From Streptomyces sp. CBMA123 (GTDB taxonomy: Bacteria; Actinomycetota; Actinomycetes; Streptomycetales; Streptomycetaceae), in NCBI RefSeq assembly GCF_014596465.1, contig NZ_MECK01000301.1:1-51074 (forward strand): a stretch of 51,074 bases of DNA, given 5' to 3'. The notes under the pieces are model-generated. The model saw only the letters and a list, made by a program, of their open reading frames with translations. It had not been told where the DNA came from and searched no databases. Made by a program: the position numbers and the translations under genes. Below are positions 32,441-39,596 of the stretch, piece after piece (position 1 is the stretch's first letter; every line of letters starts with the position of its first letter).

Positions 32441-33979
32441 ATGCCGGTCGCCCTCCCCCCGACCAACCCGTCCAACCCGTCCAACCCGACCAGCCGTGCC
32501 GACCCGGACACCCCGACCACCCCCGCCGACACCCACCCGCACCCCGCAGACGACCGCCCCCGCACGAACCGACCCCGCCACCCCGCCACCCTCGCCTGGG
32601 GTCTGGCCGCCGCCTTCGCCGCGCTCTACACCTGCGTCGCCGTCAACCGGCACCGACGCGGCCTCACCAAGGCCTACGACCTGGGCATCTTCGAGCAGGC
32701 CATCCGGGCGTACGCCCACGGCCGGGCCCCGATCGTGCCGCTCAAGGCGCCCGGCTACGACCTGCTCGGCGACCACTTCCACCCGCTGATCGCCGTCCTC
32801 GCCCCCGCCTACCGGGCCTTCCCGAGCCCGCTCACCCTCATGGTCGCCCAGGCGCTGCTGATGGCACTGGCCATCGTCCCGATCACCACCTGGGCGCACC
32901 AGGTGGCCGGGCCGCGAGCGGCCCTGCTCCTCGGCTGCGCCACCGGGGCCTCCTGGGGGATCGTCCGGGCCGCGGCCGACGACTTCCACGAGATCGCCTT
33001 CGCCGTCCCACTGCTGGCCTTCGCCGCCACCGCGCTCGGCCGGCGCCGCCCGCTCGCCGCCGCGCTCTGGTCGCTGCCGCTGCTGCTGGTCAAGGAGGAC
33101 CTGGGGCTGACGGTGGCCGCCGTCGGCCTGCTGATCGCCTGGCAGGCCCGCCGGGACCGGCGCACTCCGCTGCCCGGACTCGCCCTCGCCGCCGTCGGGG
33201 TCGCCGCGACCGCGTTCATCCTGCTCGTCGTCCTGCCCGCGCTCAACCCCCATGGCAGCTTCGACTACTGGCAGCAGCTGGACGGCGCCGACGGGCACTC
33301 CCCGGCCTGGGCCGTGCCCCTGCGGCTCGGGTGGCCGCCACTCAAGTGGCTGCTGCTGTTCCTGCTCGCCGCCACGGGCGGCTTCCTCTGCCTGCGCTCG
33401 CCGCTGCTCCTGCTCTGCGCACCCACCCTGCTCTGGCGGCTGCTGTCCACCAACCCGCACCACTGGGGCGTCAGTTACCACTACAGCGCGGTCCTGATGC
33501 CGATCGTGTTCGCCGCCCTGGTCGATGCCGTATGCCGCACCAGCACCGAGCGGAACGCCCGCACCGCGCCCGCCCCCACCGCCTCCCACCCCGTCCGACG
33601 CGCGCTCGCCGTGACCGCCCTGGTGACGGTTGTGTCGCTGCCGCTCTATCCGCTGCACGAGGCGGTGATGCCCGAGGCGTGGAGCACCTCCCCCCGGCTC
33701 ACCGAGACCCGGGCGATGCTCCGCCTGATACCCGACGACACCACCGTCGCCGCCTCCAACCGGCTGGCCGCCCAGCTCACCGGCCGGGCGGACGTCACCC
33801 TGGTGTGCCAGGACGCGGTCGGCCCCGGTCCGGAGTGGGTGGCCGTCGACCTGCGCGATCCGAGCGTGTGGTCCCCGTGCGCCACCGCCGCCACCGCCCG
33901 CATGCTGGCGGCCTACCAGGAGTACGGCTATTACCGGATGGTCGACCGGGACGGCCTGCTCCTCCTCAAACGCCCCTGA
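32441..33979 (+). CDS. DUF2079 membrane protein
   Basis: 512 residues. After a Pro/Thr/Asp-rich cytoplasmic tail (about 45 residues) come roughly nine to ten TM helices. Family hallmarks are 'KAYDLGIFEQAIRAYAHG', 'LLGDHFHPLIAVLAP', 'DDFHEIAFAVPLLAF', 'LLLVKEDLGLTVAAVGLL' and 'NPHHWGVSYHYSAVLMPIV', the pattern of DUF2079, distantly like GT-C glycosyltransferases, with an acidic pair near the first loop. A C-terminal soluble domain (about 410-510) reads like the usual 'P-DD-TTVAASNRLAAQLTGR' segment. Start is ATG 32441 (AAAGGG 10 nt upstream); a TTG at 32435 is possible. The shared operator puts it under the GntR regulator downstream. Confidence 0.87.
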   Translation: MPVALPPTNPSNPSNPTSRADPDTPTTPADTHPHPADDRPRTNRPRHPATLAWGLAAAFAALYTCVAVNRHRRGLTKAYDLGIFEQAIRAYAHGRAPIVPLKAPGYDLLGDHFHPLIAVLAPAYRAFPSPLTLMVAQALLMALAIVPITTWAHQVAGPRAALLLGCATGASWGIVRAAADDFHEIAFAVPLLAFAATALGRRRPLAAALWSLPLLLVKEDLGLTVAAVGLLIAWQARRDRRTPLPGLALAAVGVAATAFILLVVLPALNPHGSFDYWQQLDGADGHSPAWAVPLRLGWPPLKWLLLFLLAATGGFLCLRSPLLLLCAPTLLWRLLSTNPHHWGVSYHYSAVLMPIVFAALVDAVCRTSTERNARTAPAPTASHPVRRALAVTALVTVVSLPLYPLHEAVMPEAWSTSPRLTETRAMLRLIPDDTTVAASNRLAAQLTGRADVTLVCQDAVGPGPEWVAVDLRDPSVWSPCATAATARMLAAYQEYGYYRMVDRDGLLLLKRP

Positions 33980-34071
33980 CCGACCGCCGCCTCCCCTGGC
34001 CGCCTCCCCCCGACCGCTTCCACCCCTCCTTCCCGCCCCCGGCCCGGCTTGACCCGCGCGCCACAGTGGGC

Positions 34072-34095
34072 CACTATTCCACTATTGAACTAGTG
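34072..34095. promoter_or_regulatory. GntR (YtrA-type) operator, copy B, with extra half-site
   Basis: CACTA-TTGAAC-TAGTG (34080-34095) followed by AAAGG, as in copy A, plus an upstream CACTA half-site at 34072-34076. TTGACC (34049-34054) and CACTAT (34072-34077), 17 bp apart, may be the promoter, so the operator covers the transcription start. Confidence 0.8.
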
Positions 34096-34111
34096 AAAGG
34101 CCGCAACGGGT

Positions 34112-34519
34112 GTGATCGAATACCGCATCGATCGGCGCAGCGGCGTCTCCACGTACCAGCAGATCGTGCAGCAGACCAAACAGGCCCTGCGACTCGGACT
34201 GCTGCAGCCCGGCGACAAGCTGCCGACCGCCCGCGAGGTGGTCGAACTGACTGCGATCAACCCCAACACCGTGCTGAAGGCCTACCGCGAACTCGAACGC
34301 GAGGGACTGGTCGAGCCCCGCCCGGGTCTCGGCACCTTCGTCCGGCGCTCGCTCGCCCGGCCCGAGGCTGCGGCCGACGGGCCGTTGCGCGCCGAGCTGG
34401 TCGGCTGGGTGGACCGGGCCCGGGATGCCGGACTGGAACGTGAGGACATCGCCGCCCTGATGACTTCCGCACTGGAGCAGCGCTTCGACAACGGGGTGCC
34501 CCCGGCGCCACCGGACTGA
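34112..34519 (+). CDS. GntR family regulator, YtrA subfamily
   Basis: 135 residues: a winged helix (about 8-75) 'STYQQIVQQTKQALRLGLLQPGDKLPTAREVVELTAINPNTVLKAYRELEREGLVEPRPGLGTFV' plus a short C-terminal helical part (about 85-130), the small size typical of YtrA. These regulators usually repress an ABC transporter operon they head, as here (34700-36633). Start GTG 34112 with AAAGG about 12 nt upstream. The operators at 32409 and 34080 extend its reach to the DUF2079 gene. Confidence 0.92.
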   Translation: MIEYRIDRRSGVSTYQQIVQQTKQALRLGLLQPGDKLPTAREVVELTAINPNTVLKAYRELEREGLVEPRPGLGTFVRRSLARPEAAADGPLRAELVGWVDRARDAGLEREDIAALMTSALEQRFDNGVPPAPPD

Positions 34520-34699
34520 CGGCACCCCGGGGCACCCCCGGAGGCTCCCCGTCGCCACCGGCCAAGGAGCCACCGGCCGAGGCGCAATCGACCCGGGCGC
34601 CACCGACCCAGGCGCCACCCGGGTCCGCACTACCGATCCGAAGCACGCCGGGTCTCCCGGCAGCACCGAACACAGAACCGAGAACAGTGGGGGGACCGG

Positions 34700-35635
34700 G
34701 TGAACGACCCGACAACCGTGGCTCCGGCCCTGGAGGCCGCCGGGCTCGGCAGGCGGTACCGGAGCGACGACTGGGCCCTGCGCGGCTGCGACTTCACCGT
34801 CCCGACCGGACGGATCTGCGGCGTGGTGGGCCCCAACGGCGCCGGCAAGAGCACCCTGCTCTCCCTTGCCGCCCGGCAACTCAGCCCCACCGAGGGCGAG
34901 TTGCGCGTCTTCGGCGAACCATCCGACACTCCGGAGGAGCGCGCCCGGGTCGCCTACGTGGCCCAGGACAAGCCGCTCTACCCGGGCCTCACCGTCGCCG
35001 AGACCCTGCGGCTGGGCCGCGAGCTCAATCCGATCTGGGACGATGATCTGGCCCACGAGATCGTCGACCAGGGCGAGTTGCGCCCCAGGGCGCGGATCGG
35101 CTCGCTCTCCGGCGGCCAGCGTACCCGGGTCTCGCTGGCCCTCGCCCTCGGCAAACTCCCCGAACTGCTACTGCTGGACGAGCCGATGGCCGACCTCGAC
35201 CCGCTCGCCCGGCACCAGCTCATGGGCACCCTGATGTCGGCCGCCGCCGAACGCGGCACGACCATCGTGGTCTCCTCGCACATCCTCCCCGAACTGGAGG
35301 GCGTCATCGACCACTTGCTGCTCGTCCAGGGCGGACGGATCCGGCTGGCCGGCGACCTGGAGGAGATCCTGGACGGGCACCAGTTGCTCACCGGCCCCGC
35401 CGGAAGCGCCACACTCCCGCCCGAGCTGGTGGTCGAGCAGCGGATCGGCGGACGCCAGGCGACCGCACTGGTACGCACCGGGGAACCGCTGGACGGCGCT
35501 TGGGAGAGCGAACGGCCCAGCCTGGACGAGCTGTTGCTCGGCTACCTCCGCGCGCCCGCCGACGTCGCCACCGCCACCGCCCCCGCCACCGCCACCGCCA
35601 CCGCCACTCCGGCGAACGACGAGAAGGCAGCATGA
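34700..35635 (+). CDS. ABC transporter ATP-binding protein
   Basis: 311 residues. Walker A GPNGAGKST (44-52), Q-loop 'YVAQDKPLY', signature LSGGQRTR, Walker B 'LLLLDEPMADLD', H-loop 'VSSHIL'. This is the CcmA-like/drug-export subfamily. The C-terminal 80 residues are a variable domain ending in an Ala-Thr dipeptide repeat (DNA GCCACC at 35566-35608). Start GTG 34700 after a GGGGGGA Shine-Dalgarno. Stop overlaps the permease start (ATGA at 35632). Repressed by the YtrA-type regulator; in other bacteria such transporters respond to cell-wall-active antibiotics. Confidence 0.93.
   Translation: MNDPTTVAPALEAAGLGRRYRSDDWALRGCDFTVPTGRICGVVGPNGAGKSTLLSLAARQLSPTEGELRVFGEPSDTPEERARVAYVAQDKPLYPGLTVAETLRLGRELNPIWDDDLAHEIVDQGELRPRARIGSLSGGQRTRVSLALALGKLPELLLLDEPMADLDPLARHQLMGTLMSAAAERGTTIVVSSHILPELEGVIDHLLLVQGGRIRLAGDLEEILDGHQLLTGPAGSATLPPELVVEQRIGGRQATALVRTGEPLDGAWESERPSLDELLLGYLRAPADVATATAPATATATATPANDEKAA
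35566..35608. repeat. In-frame GCCACC hexanucleotide repeat
   Basis: GCCACC repeated about seven times (one CCCCC variant) at the 3' end of the ATPase gene, encoding an Ala-Thr tail. Confidence 0.85.
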
Positions 35636-36633
35636 GCACGAACGTCCTGACCACCGACCCCACGAAGCCCGCCCCTGCCGCCCGGGAGCGCGCCGACACC
35701 CCCCGCATGCGCGGACTTCTCTGGCTGACGCTCCGTCAAAGTCGTTTCAAGCTCTGGACGCTGACCGCGCTGCTCGTCCTCCTGGCGGCCGACCTCCTCT
35801 GGATCCACATCATCTGCAACCACACCGTGGGCGTGCTGCGCCGGACGGGCTGCTACAGCCCCGAGAGCTGGGACAGCGCCCAGTGCTGGGCCCTCCTCTC
35901 GCCGATCAACCGGCCGAACTTCTGGTTCGAATCCGTGCTCCAGCCCCTGGTCACGGCCGTCCCGCTGCTGATCGGCGCGTTCATCGGCGCGCCGCTACTG
36001 GCCCAGGAGCACGAGCGCGGCACGATCCGGCTGATCCGCGCCCAGTCCGTCAGCCCGGTGCGCTGGCTGGCCGCCCGCCTCGCGGTGCCCGGTCTCGCCG
36101 TCCTGGCCGCCACCGGCGTACTCGCCGCGCTGATGAGCTGGGTGTGGTGGACGGACATCGTGCACGGGCCGGTCTCCTTCGACCCGCCGTTCCAGTTCTT
36201 CACCTACCCGGCCCTCGGGCTCGCGCCGGTCGCCTGGTCCCTGTTCGCCCTGGCCCTGGGCGTCCTGGTCGGCCAGCTGCTGCGCCGGACCCTGCCCGCG
36301 ATGTTCCTGACCGGCGCACTGGTCGCGATCACCCACGGCCTGATCCGCTGGGCGCGCCCGTCGTTCCACCCCACCGTCGACGCGGTGGTTCCCCTCCACG
36401 CCATGCAGCCCACCAACGCATGGCTGGTCGACTCCAAGACCGTCCTCGCCGACGGCACCCGGGTCAGCAGCGAGGTGTGCATGGGAAGGAACCGGTGCGA
36501 CGGGGCCACCGGCACCTGGCTGAGCTACCACCCCTCCGGCGACCTCGTACCGATCCAACTCGTCGAGACCGGCATCCTGTTGGTGCTCACCGTCCTCGCC
36601 CTCACGGCCGCCTTCCGCCTCGTCCGCCGGTAG
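35632..36633 (+). CDS. ABC transporter permease (ABC-2 type)
   Basis: 333 residues, about six TM helices: about 45-63, 102-122, 145-172, 196-222, 228-246 and 310-328. The loop 'LLAQEHERGTIRLIRAQSVSPVRWLAARL' after TM2 is the conserved coupling region of ABC-2 permeases. A Cys-containing extracellular loop (about 64-85) and a second (about 262-300, 'EVCMGRNRCDG') are present. Coupled by ATGA overlap to its ATPase. Part of the GntR-controlled transporter. Confidence 0.9.
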   Translation: MSTNVLTTDPTKPAPAARERADTPRMRGLLWLTLRQSRFKLWTLTALLVLLAADLLWIHIICNHTVGVLRRTGCYSPESWDSAQCWALLSPINRPNFWFESVLQPLVTAVPLLIGAFIGAPLLAQEHERGTIRLIRAQSVSPVRWLAARLAVPGLAVLAATGVLAALMSWVWWTDIVHGPVSFDPPFQFFTYPALGLAPVAWSLFALALGVLVGQLLRRTLPAMFLTGALVAITHGLIRWARPSFHPTVDAVVPLHAMQPTNAWLVDSKTVLADGTRVSSEVCMGRNRCDGATGTWLSYHPSGDLVPIQLVETGILLVLTVLALTAAFRLVRR

Positions 36634-36663
36634 GGCGGCAGAGCGCTCCGGCCCGCGCGGCAC

Positions 36664-36702
36664 TTGACGAAAGGTTGACCTGTTCACGGCAGATCGTTGA
36701 CG
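36664..36702. promoter_or_regulatory. Three phased TTGAC repeats
   Basis: TTGACG (36664), TTGACC (36675) and TTGACG (36697) are spaced 11 and 22 bp apart, i.e. on one DNA face. They lie upstream of a TATGGT -10 (36714-36719), which is 6 bp before the ATG at 36726. The nearest TTGAC is only 11 bp from the -10, so these may be activator sites rather than -35 boxes. Confidence 0.5.
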
Positions 36703-36725
36703 ACCGGCGCCCCTATGGTCGGCCC

Positions 36726-37406
36726 ATGCCCTCACAGCCCATCAGGCCCACCGCCCTGCCGGTCCTGCCGTACCGCAAGCCCACTCGCGGCCGGGACTAC
36801 TGGGTCCTGGACAACGTCCTGCCCGACCCGGACGCCGTCCGCGAACGCGTCCTGGCCCGTGGCGACTGGACCGAGGGCTACCCGCACCGCCCCGAGACCT
36901 GGCCCGGCCTGCGCACCATGCCCGGCCTGGAGCCCGACGAGCTGGCACGGGTCGAAGCCCAGGTCCGCAAGGCCACCGGCGCCTCCCGGCTCTGGGTGCA
37001 GAGCACCCCGGGCGGCGGCACCCTCAACCACAACTGCGTCCAGGTGGTCGGCGCCGGGGAGTCGGAGTCCCGCCCGCACACCGACTCCCGCGCGCTCTGC
37101 CGCTACGCCGCCGTGCTCTACCTCAGCCCGGGCGCCCCCAAGGACGCCGGCACCAGCTTCTACCGCCAGCAGTTCCCCGGCGGCCGCCTCGGCGGCAACC
37201 TGGTCAACGCCCCGCACAACAACCTGGTCGAGGCACTCGGCACCCGCCACGTCCCCGCCGACCACTTCACCGAGGATGTCCGCGTCCCCAACCGCTACAA
37301 CCAACTGCTCCTCTACCACGCCAACCTGATCCACAGCGCCACCGACTACTACGGCGCCGAACTGGCGGACCGCCGGATGACGGCCGTGTTCTTCTGGATG
37401 GCCTGA
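36726..37406 (+). CDS. DUF6445-type protein, putative Fe(II)/2OG oxygenase-like fold
   Basis: 226 residues, cytoplasmic. 'DYWVLDNVLPDPDAVRERVLAR' is a typical 2OG-oxygenase-like N-terminal region. 'SRPHTDS' gives H118 and D120, 'NLIHSATDYYG' gives H203, and 'LADRRMTAVFFWMA' gives the Arg, together an HxD...H...R set as in Fe(II)/2-oxoglutarate enzymes. The overall match is to DUF6445 as I recall it; a biochemical role is not established. Probably leaderless (TATGGT 6 bp before the ATG). Substrate unknown. Confidence 0.75.
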   Translation: MPSQPIRPTALPVLPYRKPTRGRDYWVLDNVLPDPDAVRERVLARGDWTEGYPHRPETWPGLRTMPGLEPDELARVEAQVRKATGASRLWVQSTPGGGTLNHNCVQVVGAGESESRPHTDSRALCRYAAVLYLSPGAPKDAGTSFYRQQFPGGRLGGNLVNAPHNNLVEALGTRHVPADHFTEDVRVPNRYNQLLLYHANLIHSATDYYGAELADRRMTAVFFWMA

Positions 37407-37455
37407 CGGACGGCCCGTCGGACACCCCGACGGACCCGAGGGACGGCCGGACGGA

Positions 37456-37510
37456 CCCGACGGACAACCCGACGGACAACCCGACGGACAACCCGTCGGA
37501 CACCCCGACG
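37456..37510. repeat. 12-bp tandem repeat before murQ
   Basis: CCCGACGGACAA three times, then CCCGTCGGACAC and CCCGACGGCCCA; degenerate copies extend back to about 37410. Non-coding, 63 bp before the murQ start. Confidence 0.9.
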
Positions 37511-37572
37511 GCCCACCGGCCCGTTCACGACCGTTCCGGTTCGGGCGGCCCGCCTCCGGGGACGCTCGTCGC

Positions 37573-38478
37573 ATGAACCCCGACGCCGTACCCCCCACCG
37601 AGACCGTCCGCCCCGACTGGGCCGACATCGACCGGCTGCCCACCGCCGACCTGCTCCACCTGATGAACGCCGAGGACCACACCGTCCCCGCCGCCGTCGC
37701 CGGGGAGCTGGCGCGGATCGCCGCCGTGGTCGACGCCGTGGCCGCCCGGATGGCGCGCGGCGGGCGGCTGGTCTACGCCGGCGCGGGTACGGCCGGACGG
37801 CTCGGGGTGCTGGACGCCGCCGAGTGCCCGCCGACCTTCGGCACCGATCCCGCCCTGGTACTGGGCCTGATCGCGGGCGGCCGGAGCGCCGTGACGGAGG
37901 CCGCCGAGGGCGCCGAGGACCGCACCGACCTCGCCGAGGCCGACGTCGCGGCGCTCGGCCTCACCCCGGCCGACACCCTGGTGGGCGTCTCCGCCTCGGG
38001 CCGCACCCCGTACCCGCTGGCCGCGGTCCGTACCGCCCGGGCGGCTGGGGCGCTCACCGTCGGGCTGGCCTGCAACCGGGGCTCGGCGCTGGTGGCGGCG
38101 GCGGAACTGGGCATCGAGGTGGAGGTCGGCCCGGAGGTGCTGGCCGGCTCCACCCGGCTGAAGGCGGGCACCGCGCAGAAGCTGGTGCTCAACATGCTGT
38201 CCACGGCCGTGATGGTCCGTCTCGGCCGGACGTACGGAAATCTGATGGTCGATCTGCGGGCCACCAACGCCAAGCTCCGCGAACGCGCCCGCCGGATCGT
38301 CGCCGAGGCCACCGGCGCCGACGGCGAAACGGTCGACCGCGCCCTCACCGCCACCGACGGCCGGACCAAGCACGCGATCCTGCTCCTGCTCGCCGACGTG
38401 GACGCACCCACCGCCGCCCGCCTCCTCACCTCCGCGGACGGACGGCTGCGAGATGCCCTGGAACTCGCCCGGCGCTAG
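37573..38478 (+). CDS. murQ: N-acetylmuramic acid 6-phosphate etherase
   Basis: 301-residue SIS-domain lyase, full length. It cleaves the lactyl ether of MurNAc-6-phosphate to GlcNAc-6-phosphate and D-lactate in peptidoglycan recycling. 'GGRLVYAGAGTAGRLGVLDAAECPPTFG' (about 56-83) is the family signature with the catalytic Glu. 'GVSASGRTPYPLAA' is the second phosphate-binding loop, and 'STRLKAGTAQKLVLNMLSTAVMVRLGRTYGNLMVDL' is diagnostic of MurQ. The usual partner genes (MurNAc PTS or kinase, MurR regulator) are not adjacent. Start ATG 37573 with GGGGA about 10 nt upstream. Confidence 0.96.
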   Translation: MNPDAVPPTETVRPDWADIDRLPTADLLHLMNAEDHTVPAAVAGELARIAAVVDAVAARMARGGRLVYAGAGTAGRLGVLDAAECPPTFGTDPALVLGLIAGGRSAVTEAAEGAEDRTDLAEADVAALGLTPADTLVGVSASGRTPYPLAAVRTARAAGALTVGLACNRGSALVAAAELGIEVEVGPEVLAGSTRLKAGTAQKLVLNMLSTAVMVRLGRTYGNLMVDLRATNAKLRERARRIVAEATGADGETVDRALTATDGRTKHAILLLLADVDAPTAARLLTSADGRLRDALELARR

Positions 38479-38494
38479 CGCCCCGTCCCGGCCG

Positions 38495-39007
38495 TCACCC
38501 CAGCCGCAGGTCCGCCGCCGCCACGACCTCCCCCAGCCGCGGGAAGTCCAGCTCCACCGAGGCCTTGTGCTCGGCCTCCGTCAGCCCGGTCATCGCGTCC
38601 TCGACGAACACCAGCCGGTAGCCGTGGTCGCCCGCCGCGCGGGCGCTCGACTCCACCCCGAGGTTGGTGGCGATCCCGGTGAACACCAGCGTCTCCACGC
38701 CGCGGGCCTGGAGCAGCTCGTGCAGTCCGGTGCCCTGGAAGGCGCCGATGGTGCGCTTCACCACGACCTCGTCGGCCGCCGCCGCGACCTCGGCCACCAG
38801 TTCGCTGCCGGGCGGCTGCTCGGCGACGCCCGGCCGCTCGACCCGCACCGCGATGACGGGGGCGCCGGCGGCACGGAAGTCCTCGGCGAGGCGCAGCGAG
38901 GCGGTCACGACGTCCGGGCCGGTGTGCGGAGCGAGTTGGTGCGCCACGATCCGGTCCATCAGGTCGATCAGGACCAGGGCCGTGGTGCGAGGATCAAGAG
39001 TGGTCAT
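38495..39007 (-). CDS. Isochorismatase-family hydrolase lacking the usual cysteine
   Basis: 170 residues. Cysteine-hydrolase fold with Asp15 ('VLIDLMD') and Lys84 ('VVVKRTIGAF'). The nucleophile position, normally Cys in 'ATNxCVES', is Gly117 ('GIATNLGVESSAR'), and a cis-peptide-like 'FTGIATN' precedes it. Gly at this position occurs in true isochorismatases such as PhzD, so nicotinamidase-type thiol chemistry is unlikely. The start is the ATG at 39007: on the minus strand a TAGCGT -10 lies 7 bp upstream, so the mRNA is leaderless; longer frames are repeat-rich and rejected. Convergent with murQ (16 bp gap). Confidence 0.85.
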   Translation of the reverse strand: MTTLDPRTTALVLIDLMDRIVAHQLAPHTGPDVVTASLRLAEDFRAAGAPVIAVRVERPGVAEQPPGSELVAEVAAAADEVVVKRTIGAFQGTGLHELLQARGVETLVFTGIATNLGVESSARAAGDHGYRLVFVEDAMTGLTEAEHKASVELDFPRLGEVVAAADLRLG

Positions 39008-39014
39008 GGCGCTC

Positions 39015-39020
39015 ACGCTA
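39015..39020 (-). promoter_or_regulatory. -10 box for the isochorismatase-like gene
   Basis: TAGCGT on the minus strand, 7 bp from the ATG at 39007, with no Shine-Dalgarno; probable leaderless mRNA. Confidence 0.55.
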
Positions 39021-39596
39021 GCCCATCCCCGCCCAGCCCCCCGGCGCTCAGCCCAGCCCCCGCCCGGCCCCCGGCGCTCAGACCGGCCCCGCCCGGCCCC
39101 GCCCTTCCCGGACGAGGCGCCGGCGACACCTTCCCGCAGCGCCATCCGGAACCGGTCCGTTCCGGACGAACTCCACGGCCGTACCGCAGACGGCCTGGAG
39201 CTGCTGATCGGCTCCGCCGGGCCTGCTCCCGGCAACCTCCGGGCGGGTGGCCTGGCCATCCGCCGGGGCGTCCGGGCCGCGCTCGGCGCCGGTGGTCTGC
39301 TCCGCCTGGGCACCAGCCCCGTCCTGGCCGCCGCCCTCCCCCGCTCCAGCGCCACGACCAGCACACGCGGCACCCCCGGCCGACCGCCGCTCCCGCCCCC
39401 GCGCCGCCCGTCCCATTGACGTGATGACGTCGCTCCCCGCGGACCGGCGTTGACCACCCACCCCACCCGGCGGTTGGCTCACCCTGAGCCGGCCGCCGGG
39501 GAGTTCGACGCCACCACCGCCCCAACACCACAGCACCCCCGGCGCCACCAGGCGCCACCGTCGAGGCGGCCCGGCCGTTCCCAGGGGAGGGACCAG
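39021..39596. other. Long C-rich intergenic region, possible decayed gene
   Basis: Nearly 580 bp. 39031-39110 is C-rich with two copies of CCCGGCGCTCAG (about 39040, 39070). A palindrome TCCGGAAC-CGGTCC-GTTCCGGA lies at 39145-39166 and a GACGT-GATG-ACGTC inverted repeat at 39418-39431. From about 39103 to 39419 a plus-strand frame has protein-like composition ('DELHGRTADGLELLIGSAG') but no start codon or Shine-Dalgarno. It may be a remnant; I do not call a gene. Confidence 0.5.
39145..39166. repeat. 22-bp palindrome
   Basis: Perfect 8-bp arms TCCGGAAC / GTTCCGGA around CGGTCC. Could be an operator for the isochorismatase-like gene about 140 bp away or a terminator; undecided. Confidence 0.6.

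Noticed and set aside
38495..39466. 323-residue version of the isochorismatase-like protein
   Set aside because: The extra N-terminus is Arg/Pro/Gly-rich and non-homologous; the ATG at 39007 has a -10 at leaderless distance.
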